A program made the translations under genes and the position numbers. Below the pieces are notes generated by a model that saw only the letters and a list, made by a program, of their open reading frames with translations, made no database searches and was not told where the DNA came from. From Chlamydiia bacterium (GTDB lineage: Bacteria; Chlamydiota; Chlamydiia; Chlamydiales; FEN-1388), in NCBI GenBank assembly GCA_003170575.1, contig PMZB01000215.1, positions 1-7,035 of the forward strand: a stretch of DNA of 7,035 nt. Reading direction: 5' to 3'. Positions 1 through 5,299 of the stretch are shown here, one piece after another (position 1 is the first letter of the stretch; every line of letters starts with the position of its first letter).

Positions 1-617
1 ATATCTTCGACAGGTGGTGGCGTGGTCACAGCAGCTGGTGTTGGAGCTTCTGCCATTACTTGTACGACATCCGTATTGGTCCCTGCCTTGTCCAATTTAC
101 CTACAACTTCCGCACTCCCGGGATTATTCTTTGCCACCTCTGCGAGCACTTTTTTTGTGTCATCCGGCGTTTTAGCTTTCTCAATTTTTGTAGCAGCTTC
201 CACTCCGAATCCAAGCTTGACCAGGGCTGTAGACAAATAGCTTTTGAAAGTTTCCCAAACACCTACCTCTACTCCCCTCATTAGTTTGCCAGCCAGTTTC
301 AAATTTACTAGGTCTCCAAAGGACAGTACCGTTGCTACAGACATGTTGCTTATTCCAGTGGCTAACTTACCTAATTCCATTTGTTTCGGGGATATCGGTC
401 TGGCCCCGGCCATCGGCCTACTAGACACTTCAACTAAGCTCTGCGCCAAATCGGTGATAGCCTTAGTGTGCGTAAGTTTTTCATTCTTCTCTGCATCACC
501 TACAGCTTTGACAACTTTTGTCATATCACCGATAGTTAGTGTTCCATCGGCTGCTGTTTTAATCTCTTTTCCTACATTCTCCATAAATGCAGGTCCGAGA
601 AGTACCCTTGTTTCCAT
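1..617 (-). CDS. Unknown protein, 3' end cut by window edge
   Basis: An uninterrupted frame of 205 codons starts at ATG 617-615 and is still open at base 1, so the C-terminus is missing. The start is well supported: a perfect AGGAGG lies at 628-623, five bases upstream. The protein begins METRVLLGPAFMENVGKEIK. It has no signal peptide. The most hydrophobic stretch, about residues 93-112, includes Asp and Lys and is not a convincing membrane helix. Residues 13-65 and 140-190 are rich in Lys, Glu and Ala and probably helical. From residue 191 the sequence becomes a Pro/Thr/Ala linker (APTPAAVTTPPPVED), suggesting that a second domain follows outside the window. I do not recognise the family. 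A cytosolic or secreted, lineage-specific protein is possible, but nothing in the sequence proves secretion. The gene has its own candidate promoter and is separated from lplA by 112 bases, so it is probably a separate unit. That the frame is coding is likely; its function is unknown. Confidence 0.8.
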   Translation of the reverse strand, partial: METRVLLGPAFMENVGKEIKTAADGTLTIGDMTKVVKAVGDAEKNEKLTHTKAITDLAQSLVEVSSRPMAGARPISPKQMELGKLATGISNMSVATVLSFGDLVNLKLAGKLMRGVEVGVWETFKSYLSTALVKLGFGVEAATKIEKAKTPDDTKKVLAEVAKNNPGSAEVVGKLDKAGTNTDVVQVMAEAPTPAAVTTPPPVED

Positions 618-654
618 ACCTTCCTCCTAAAATAAAAGGTTTGTTACAAATCCC

Positions 655-684
655 TACATAACAGAATCGGGATTTATGTGTAAA
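655..684 (-). promoter_or_regulatory. Candidate promoter of the left-edge gene
   Basis: Reading the minus strand, TTTACA (684-679) resembles a -35 box with five of six consensus bases. An 18-base spacer separates it from TATGTA (660-655), a weak -10 box preceded by an extended TGT element. Transcription would start near 648, leaving a leader of about 30 bases that contains the AGGAGG site. The surrounding DNA is very A+T-rich. This is a consensus match by eye only. Confidence 0.3.
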
Positions 685-715
685 CATATTTTTATTACAA
701 CAACTAAAGAATGAT

Positions 716-757
716 AAAAAAACGACCTATCAAGAGAGAGCAAGGCTTTGGAGTCGC
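716..757 (-). terminator. Weak possible terminator after lplA
   Basis: On the minus strand GCGACT (757-752) can pair with GGTCGT (727-722) as a six-pair stem including two G-U pairs, followed by a run of seven T (722-716). The 24-base loop is long and the upstream arm lies inside the last codons of lplA, so the structure is marginal. Position and T-run fit the end of the mnmG-lplA unit. Confidence 0.3.
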
Positions 758-1419
758 CTCTGGTAAGGCCGAGTAAGAAACGACTGAGCGTCGAGAAAGG
801 ACGCTCTTTCAAGAGAAAAGTGATGAGATAGCTCCTCGGTAAGTTTTGTCAAGAAAAACTGTTTTGAGGGAAAAAAAGAGGAAAGCTGCCCGCAAAACTC
901 TTCGTGGGAACGATCTCTTCGGTAGAGAGGTTGATGGGGAGGAATCTTAAGATATTCCATGAGCTCTTTTTTCCAGGACCATAAAAATGAGGTGTGGTGG
1001 AGTGCTCTGCCCTTGCAAAAAGACTGGGCATTGCCGCCAATCTTTTTGCCTTGGATGGCAAAATCATGTTCTTCGACACAGAGGATATGGGGGGCAAATG
1101 CCGGCGCCAGCAGCTCTCCAGTGGAGTGCATAAGGGCGTGAGGATTAGTTTCTTTTTCCAAGATAAGGGTAAAAAAGAGTGTGTCTTCGTCTATAACTAC
1201 TGTTCCTCCGCCGCTGAAACGGCGGATAAGAGGGATGGGTTGCTTCTGTACTCGTTCCAGATCCACATGGGTTTGTAGGAGGGAAGAAAGCCCCAGCACA
1301 ATCGCAGGAGGCGACCCATGGTTCAGAATGCACCAGGAACCTTCGCCCACACGCAAGAGCGCTTCTTCCACCTCGAGCTGCTGCCAGATGGGGACATTGC
1401 ACTCTATAAGTTTTAACAC
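730..1419 (-). CDS. lplA: Lipoate-protein ligase A family protein
   Basis: This 229-aa protein belongs to the lipoate/biotin ligase fold. It should activate lipoate with ATP and attach it to a lysine of the E2 subunits of 2-oxoacid dehydrogenases or of glycine-cleavage H protein, in the cytosol. Visible motifs are RRFSGGGTV (residues 66-74, lipoyl-adenylate site), KKIGGNAQ (125-132, with the expected catalytic Lys at about 126) and HHTSFLW (141-147). It is much shorter than the roughly 340-residue E. coli LplA because the C-terminal accessory domain is absent, as I recall for chlamydial homologues. The start is GTG 1419-1417. A GAGG at 1429-1426 lies six bases upstream, and the GTG overlaps the mnmG stop codon by seven bases (GTGTTAA), so translation is probably coupled to mnmG. 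An octanoyltransferase of the LipM type is an alternative within the same fold; the neighbourhood does not decide. Function is well supported, exact acyl substrate is not. Confidence 0.9.
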   Translation of the reverse strand: MLKLIECNVPIWQQLEVEEALLRVGEGSWCILNHGSPPAIVLGLSSLLQTHVDLERVQKQPIPLIRRFSGGGTVVIDEDTLFFTLILEKETNPHALMHSTGELLAPAFAPHILCVEEHDFAIQGKKIGGNAQSFCKGRALHHTSFLWSWKKELMEYLKIPPHQPLYRRDRSHEEFCGQLSSFFPSKQFFLTKLTEELSHHFSLERASFLDAQSFLTRPYQRRLQSLALS

Positions 1420-3245
1420 GACCTGCCTCGTTTTAATGCGATCATCAAGACTGATATATCTGATGGGGCAATTCCTGGAATGCGCGAAGCTTGGCCTAAG
1501 TTTCTGGGTCGAGTTTTTGATAACTTTAACTTGGCCTCAGTGCGCAAGCCCTTAACTTCAGCAAAATCAAACGTTTCCTCAAGGGCGATTGCCTCAATAG
1601 AGCCAAGGCGCGCAACTTCTGAGACTTGCCTAGAGATATACCCCTCATACTTGATCGCAATTTCAATCTGTGTATTAAGCTCTTCGCCAAAATCCTGCAT
1701 ATGCTGCGGAAAAAGTGCTAAGAGGTCTTTGTAAGTAAGTTCCGGCCGGGCAAGAAGCTGCTGCAAAGAGCAGTTTTTCCCATTAAACAGGGTAAAAATG
1801 CCCCCTAAACGTACGGGCTCTTCATGAATGACCTTCTTTTTTTGAAGTACTTGGGCTAACTGCTCCTTGGTCGCCATGCCCACACGATATGCCTCTTCAC
1901 GCAATCGTAAATCAGCATTATCTTGGCGCAACAATAGTCTATGCTCAGCTCGGCTTGTGAACATGCGGTAGGGCTCATCTACTCCCTTGGTCACAAGATC
2001 ATCGATCATAACGCCTATATAGGAGCTCTCTCGCGTCAGTATGAGCGGCTCCACTTCGCGCACGCTCTGCACAGCATTAATACCTGCCACAATCCCCTGC
2101 CCAGCTGCTTCCTCATATCCAGTTGTTCCATTAATCTGTCCGGCAAAAAAAAGCCCTTTGATACTTCTCGACTCCAGGGAAAAGTCAATTTGGCCGCTTA
2201 ACACATAATCATACTCAATCGCATAAGCAGGACGGATAATCTCTGCATTTTTTAGCGCTGGGATGGATCGAACGAGCGCATACTGTACGTCAAAGGGTAA
2301 AGAGGATGAAAGACCGCTTGTGTACACTTCCTCCGTTGTTAACCCTTCAGGCTCCAAAAACACTTGATGCCTTTCCTTATCAGAGAAGCGCACCATCTTG
2401 TCTTCAATGGAGGGACAATATCGCGGCCCAATACTCTTAATCTTCCCCCCATACAAAGGAGAGCGGTGGATATTGCTTAAGATGATTTCTTTGGTTTCTT
2501 TTGTGGTATAAACAATGTGACAAGGCACTTGTGGCAGCTTTTTTACTTTTTCGTCATAGGAAAAATAGACCCAATCATCTCCTGGCTGCTCTTCTGCAAG
2601 TGAATAATCTATCGAGCGCCTGTGTACGCGAACCGGGGTCCCTGTTTTTAATCTCCCCAGCCGTATCCCATGCTGCTCTAGGCTTCCTGAGAGCCCCATG
2701 GCAGCTAGCTCTCCGCCGCGCCCGCCTTGAAAACTCTGTTCTCCAATATGAAGCAAACCCCTCAGGAATGTGCCTGTAGTAATGATAACAGCCTTTCCTT
2801 CAAACAGTACTCCTTCCTGGGAAACCACTCCTTGTACTTTCCCTTCACAACAAACAAGCTCTTCACACATACCTTGCTTGATTTCAAGGCAGGCCATTCC
2901 CTCAAGATACCGCCGCATCCAGGTCTTGTACGCTTCCTTGTCTGCTTGTGCGCGGGGAGATTGGACAGCCGGACCGCGCTTGGTGTTGAGCATGCGAAAC
3001 TGTATGCCTGTCGCATCAGTTGCCTTGCCCATGATGCCGCCAAGAGCATCTACCTCTCGCACAATATGGCCCTTGGCAATACCGCCGATCGATGGGTTGC
3101 AGCTCATCTGGGCTATTGTGGAGGGATTCATGGTAAGAAGCAGGGTGTGCATACCCATCCGCGCAGCAGCATGGGCTGCTTCGCAGCCAGCATGCCCCCC
3201 GCCCACAACAATCACATCATACTGTTTAGGATACCGCCACACCAT
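1413..3245 (-). CDS. mnmG: tRNA uridine-5-carboxymethylaminomethyl modification enzyme MnmG
   Basis: MnmG (GidA) is the FAD protein that with MnmE installs the cmnm5/nm5 group on U34 of tRNAs reading split codon boxes, using methylene-THF and NADH. The 610-aa product is full length (E. coli about 629). Its N-terminal FAD motif is VVGGGHAG (13-20), followed by SCNPSIGGIAKGH (48-60). Later come GPRYCPSIEDK (273-283), FFAGQINGTTGYEEAAGQG (366-384), TSRAEHRLLLRQDNADLRL (430-448) and the C-terminal tRNA/MnmE-binding end with RIPGI (588-592). Cys49 and Cys277 correspond to the two conserved functional cysteines. The frame is open upstream to a TTG at 3356, but the family begins at the WRYPKQYDV segment, so I choose ATG 3245 (GTG 3242 is next). 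No clear Shine-Dalgarno site precedes either. It overlaps lplA downstream and is first in its unit. Identification is essentially certain; the exact start is not. Confidence 0.96.
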   Translation of the reverse strand: MVWRYPKQYDVIVVGGGHAGCEAAHAAARMGMHTLLLTMNPSTIAQMSCNPSIGGIAKGHIVREVDALGGIMGKATDATGIQFRMLNTKRGPAVQSPRAQADKEAYKTWMRRYLEGMACLEIKQGMCEELVCCEGKVQGVVSQEGVLFEGKAVIITTGTFLRGLLHIGEQSFQGGRGGELAAMGLSGSLEQHGIRLGRLKTGTPVRVHRRSIDYSLAEEQPGDDWVYFSYDEKVKKLPQVPCHIVYTTKETKEIILSNIHRSPLYGGKIKSIGPRYCPSIEDKMVRFSDKERHQVFLEPEGLTTEEVYTSGLSSSLPFDVQYALVRSIPALKNAEIIRPAYAIEYDYVLSGQIDFSLESRSIKGLFFAGQINGTTGYEEAAGQGIVAGINAVQSVREVEPLILTRESSYIGVMIDDLVTKGVDEPYRMFTSRAEHRLLLRQDNADLRLREEAYRVGMATKEQLAQVLQKKKVIHEEPVRLGGIFTLFNGKNCSLQQLLARPELTYKDLLALFPQHMQDFGEELNTQIEIAIKYEGYISRQVSEVARLGSIEAIALEETFDFAEVKGLRTEAKLKLSKTRPRNLGQASRIPGIAPSDISVLMIALKRGRSC

Positions 3246-3310
3246 AAACCAAACTTTGCCAAAACTACTTAGGGATCGTACGCTATTCCATAAAGGTTTT
3301 TTACCTCGAC

Positions 3311-3330
3311 AATAGCCTTTGAAGGCTATT
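3311..3330. repeat. Perfect 9-bp inverted repeat in mnmG leader
   Basis: AATAGCCTT and AAGGCTATT flank a two-base centre (TG), giving a 20-bp near-palindrome 66 bases upstream of the chosen mnmG ATG. It is not followed by a T-run on the minus strand, so it does not look like a terminator. It could be a DNA operator or, if the candidate promoter upstream is right, a hairpin close to the 5' end of the mnmG mRNA. As RNA, the two-base loop would force the innermost pairs open. Confidence 0.6.
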
Positions 3331-3340
3331 TCTGGCATCA

Positions 3341-3369
3341 ATTCTTTTTTAAACAACCATAACTTTCAA
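3341..3369 (-). promoter_or_regulatory. Candidate promoter of mnmG-lplA
   Basis: On the minus strand TTGAAA (3369-3364) matches five of six -35 bases. After a 17-base spacer, AAGAAT (3346-3341) matches four of six -10 bases. Transcription would begin near 3334, leaving a leader of about 90 bases before ATG 3245. Its place downstream of the terminator of the previous unit and upstream of mnmG is right for a promoter. Evidence is a consensus match by eye. Confidence 0.35.
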
Positions 3370-3398
3370 GCACGTTCTAAGATCGGTTTTTAATTTTT

Positions 3399-3425
3399 CT
3401 CTGTGTGCTCTGTGGTCTCTGTGGT
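3399..3425. repeat. Three tandem 9-bp CTCTGTG repeats
   Basis: Three head-to-tail units are CTCTGTGTG (3399-3407), CTCTGTGGT (3408-3416) and CTCTGTGGT (3417-3425), flanked by a T-run on the left and an A-run on the right. The flanks TTTTT and AAAAAAA are themselves complementary. I recall similar CTCTGTG-unit intergenic sequences from many unrelated bacterial genomes, so this may be a dispersed intergenic element and not a local accident. That is memory, not a search. It sits between the terminator and the mnmG promoter. Confidence 0.75.
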
Positions 3426-3477
3426 AAAAAAATTCTACAAACCCTTTACCTACTTATGGGTGCCCGAAATTTTGCAT

Positions 3478-3523
3478 AAAAAAAGGTGCATACGACATGC
3501 TCTCACATGCCATATACACCTTT
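3478..3523 (-). terminator. Strong intrinsic terminator
   Basis: Read on the minus strand, AAAGGTGTATATGGCATG (3523-3506) pairs with CATGTCGTATGCACCTTT (3499-3482) around a six-base loop (TGAGAG). The stem has 18 pairs, three of them G-U, and runs into seven T (3484-3478). On the plus strand the same three positions would be C-A mismatches, so the hairpin is clearly designed for minus-strand RNA. It lies 34 bases after the stop codon of the small basic protein gene and closes the right-hand operon. Confidence 0.9.
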
Positions 3524-3557
3524 GACAACTCACAAGCGAATGAAAGGACCTTACATC

Positions 3558-3650
3558 CTACGGCTTTGTTTTGTGCCTATTCATTCTGCTTCTCTTTTTT
3601 CTTTTGTGCTTCGCCATTTTCGCACGGCGCTTTTTCTTTACAGACGACAT
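3558..3650 (-). CDS. Small basic AURKAIP1/COX24-type ribosomal protein
   Basis: A 30-codon gene runs from ATG 3650-3648 to TAG 3560-3558. The product begins MSSVKKKRRAKMAKHKRKKR and ends RMNRHKTKP; 17 of 30 residues are Lys, Arg or His-free basic Lys/Arg, with two His besides, and there is no acidic residue. The pattern SV-KKRR-KM-KHK-KK-R--RHK is that of the bacterial AURKAIP1/COX24 domain. That family is related to mitochondrial mS38 and, as I recall, to the short protein called bS22 in mycobacterial ribosome structures. Such proteins bind rRNA in the small subunit near the decoding region. An AAGGG (3665-3661) lies ten bases upstream of the ATG, a candidate promoter lies just before it, and a strong terminator follows 34 bases after the stop. 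This is a complete short transcription unit or the last gene of the operon. Family assignment is by remembered pattern; coding status is strongly supported by context. Confidence 0.87.
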   Translation of the reverse strand: MSSVKKKRRAKMAKHKRKKRSRMNRHKTKP

Positions 3651-3676
3651 AAATTCGCATCCCTTAAGAAATGGTG

Positions 3677-3692
3677 TATACAATTCGGTATA
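3677..3692. promoter_or_regulatory. Possible operator, inverted repeat
   Basis: TATAC (3677-3681) and GTATA (3688-3692) form a 5-bp inverted repeat around AATTCG. It abuts the candidate -10 box and would cover the start point of the small basic protein gene. A small HTH frame ends only 40 bases away, so a local repressor site is conceivable. The arms are short and A+T-rich and could be chance. Confidence 0.25.
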
Positions 3693-3721
3693 GTATGAAC
3701 GAACACCTAGGCTTGTTTCAA
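3692..3721 (-). promoter_or_regulatory. Candidate promoter of the small ribosomal protein gene
   Basis: On the minus strand TTGAAA (3721-3716) matches five of six -35 bases. CATACT (3697-3692) matches four of six -10 bases across an 18-base spacer. Transcription would begin near 3685, giving a 35-base leader that contains the AAGGG ribosome site. An internal promoter would let this ribosomal gene be expressed independently of glmS-murA. Consensus match by eye only. Confidence 0.35.
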
Positions 3722-3731
3722 GAGAAAAAGC

Positions 3732-3947
3732 TCAAGCAGCGTTCTTTGGCATGCCATCAAGAATGCTATCTAAAGAAAATTGAGGGAAAAGAGCCATTAG
3801 TTTAGAGATGATTGAAAGCGTAGCATTACATCCGCGTTCAAGCCGCTGATAACTGAAAATATTTTTCATGCCAAGTTTTTTAGCTGCTTCTTTTTGTGTT
3901 AAGATGTTTATTTCGCGATAGAGAAAAGATCCATCTCGACTGCGCAT
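3732..3947 (-). CDS. Small helix-turn-helix protein, possibly truncated
   Basis: A 71-codon frame contains a Cro/C1-type HTH at about residues 15-63: LTQKEAAKKLGMKN is helix 2 and the turn, FSYQRLERG the recognition segment, and LSIISKLMALFPQFSLDSIL the closing helices. The wording resembles the C-terminal HTH of HicB-type antitoxins. The first HTH helix is not recognisable, because residues 1-13 are merely murA's last codons read in another frame. The only ATG (3947) has no Shine-Dalgarno site, an in-frame stop lies ten codons upstream, and there is no alternative start. The frame overlaps murA by 40 bases. It may be a coupled small regulator, a 5'-deleted remnant of a HicB-like antitoxin gene, or an HTH tail once joined to MurA. 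No toxin partner is visible. The HTH motif is convincing; a functional product is uncertain. Confidence 0.5.
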   Translation of the reverse strand: MRSRDGSFLYREINILTQKEAAKKLGMKNIFSYQRLERGCNATLSIISKLMALFPQFSLDSILDGMPKNAA

Positions 3948-5281
3948 GTAGGAGGCACGGAGGTAAGGGTGAAGTTAGCTGACAAGGTTTTTAGTTTCTC
4001 GAGAATATGCTCATAGCTTCTGGTAAGGAGGTTTAGATTAGTTAGGGTACTTTCTCCGCGTGCTATAAGCGCAGCTGAAAGGTAGGCAAGGCTTGCTTTA
4101 AGATCCGGGATGGTGATTGAGGCAGGCTTTAACGGAGTTTTGCCCTTCACAATAAGGCTGTGGGGGTGAGAGTGATCGTTATACCTGCAGGTGCGCCCTC
4201 CTAGGCATTGCCTAAATGGGGTTATATCAGCGCCCATGGAAAGAAGCGTATCCACATAGCCAAGGCGATTTTCAAAAACAGTTTCATGAACTATTGAGGA
4301 GCCATTTGTTTGGGTAAGAAGAGTGACAAATAATGGCTGCCAGTCGGTCAAGAATCCCGGGTGAACATCTGTCTCTATATGCACACCACCGTGTAAGCCG
4401 TTTTCCGCGAAGAACTCTATGCCGCCAGGCTGTACGTTAAATGACCCCCCAATTTCCCGTATGGCATTAAGAAGCGTGATAAGGCTTGAGTGGTCAGCGC
4501 CTTGGACAAAGATCCTTCCCATGGTACCCAGGGCAAGGGTAGCAAAGAATGCAACCTCAATTCGGTCCGGCTGTATTATATGCTCCACTGGGCGAAACAG
4601 TCTGGTTCCTTGGATTGTGATGACACGGTCAACATCCAGGGTGATATTTGCACCAAGCTTTTGCAAGAAAAGCATCAGCTCTAGAATCTCTGGATCGACC
4701 GCAGCATTTTTTATAATCGTGGTTCCTTTTGCTGTGACTGCAGCCAGAATGGTATTTTCAGTTGCGCCGACAGAAGGATACGGAAGAGTGATCAGAGCTC
4801 CTTTTAATCCTTGAGAAGAAGAGGCATGAACATACCCTTCCATCTTGGTAATCTTCTGGTCGATAGATGCGCCAAGCATGGACAAAGCCTCTACATGGTA
4901 GTCTAGAGGGGTTGTGTCAGATGAAAACCCTGTTATAAAGGGAACAGTAATATCCTCATCGGTCCTGCCAAGAAGCGCTCCAACCATAAGAATAGGGACT
5001 CTATTTGATCCTGAAAACCGCTGGGGAACGTAGGTTGTCTTGAGCTCTTTGGTCTGTACTTCAAGCACCTTGGCCTGCCGATCCCAGACCCATTCCATGC
5101 CAACTTCCTTGCACATGGACAGGGTGGCAGCCACATCACCAACGTCAGGAACATTAAAAAAGGTGCACCGTTTATCTGACAGAAGCGATGCGATGATCAG
5201 CTTGGGGGTTGCATTGCGTGCCCCAGCTGTAGAAATCGTCCCTTGAAGAGGTTTCCCACCAACAATACGTAGAGAGTGCAT
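3908..5281 (-). CDS. murA: MurA-family enolpyruvyl transferase, atypical active site
   Basis: A 457-aa protein with the two-domain EPSP-synthase/MurA fold (E. coli MurA 419 aa). Canonical MurA transfers enolpyruvate from PEP to UDP-GlcNAc, the first committed step of peptidoglycan synthesis in the cytosol. Conserved segments include PSVGATENTI (169-178), NAAVDPEI (192-199), PDRIE (238-242), HETVFENR (332-339), PDLKAS (392-397) and RSYEHI (421-426). Residues matching E. coli Asn23, Arg91, Asp305, Asp369 and Arg397 are present as Asn23, Arg94, Asp313, Asp393 and Arg421. Two key positions differ. The Lys22 equivalent is Arg22, and the catalytic loop reads ITGFSSDTTPLDYH, so Phe119 falls at the Cys115 position and the loop Arg120 is replaced by Thr. 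The C-terminus extends about 15 residues beyond the fold. The start is firm: AAGGAG at 5294-5289, seven bases before ATG. It may be a paralogue with altered chemistry and, if active, would be expected to resist fosfomycin. Family certain, activity uncertain. Confidence 0.88.
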   Translation of the reverse strand: MHSLRIVGGKPLQGTISTAGARNATPKLIIASLLSDKRCTFFNVPDVGDVAATLSMCKEVGMEWVWDRQAKVLEVQTKELKTTYVPQRFSGSNRVPILMVGALLGRTDEDITVPFITGFSSDTTPLDYHVEALSMLGASIDQKITKMEGYVHASSSQGLKGALITLPYPSVGATENTILAAVTAKGTTIIKNAAVDPEILELMLFLQKLGANITLDVDRVITIQGTRLFRPVEHIIQPDRIEVAFFATLALGTMGRIFVQGADHSSLITLLNAIREIGGSFNVQPGGIEFFAENGLHGGVHIETDVHPGFLTDWQPLFVTLLTQTNGSSIVHETVFENRLGYVDTLLSMGADITPFRQCLGGRTCRYNDHSHPHSLIVKGKTPLKPASITIPDLKASLAYLSAALIARGESTLTNLNLLTRSYEHILEKLKTLSANFTLTSVPPTCAVEMDLFSIAK

Positions 5282-5299
5282 GCCGCGACTCCTTACCGC

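Larger units (their letters stand above)
3246..3557. other. Intergenic region between two transcription units
   Basis: This stretch separates the small ribosomal-type gene from mnmG and I see no credible gene in it. It contains an intrinsic terminator (3478-3523), a 9-bp tandem repeat (3399-3425), a candidate mnmG promoter (3341-3369) and an inverted repeat (3311-3330). The bases between 3426 and 3477 hold nothing I recognise. An in-frame N-terminal extension of mnmG covers 3246-3356 but has no counterpart in the family that I know. Confidence 0.7.

Noticed and set aside
244..630. Plus-strand frame of 128 codons
   Set aside because: It is antisense to the left-edge gene, which has a perfect AGGAGG and a frame open over its whole length. 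The plus frame is low in complexity and has no ribosome site that I could see.
2727..3315. Two plus-strand frames of 181 codons
   Set aside because: Both are shadows antisense to the certain mnmG gene, with no recognisable motifs.
3246..3356. Extended N-terminus of MnmG from a TTG at 3356
   Set aside because: The extra 37 residues have no counterpart in the family as I know it, cover the inverted repeat and have no ribosome site. The family starts at the WRYPKQYDV segment.
3486..3698. Plus-strand frame of 70 codons
   Set aside because: It runs through the terminator and is antisense to the small ribosomal protein gene.
3732..3947. Complete toxin-antitoxin pair
   Set aside because: Only the HTH half of a HicB-like protein is visible. 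There is no HicA-type or other toxin frame beside it.
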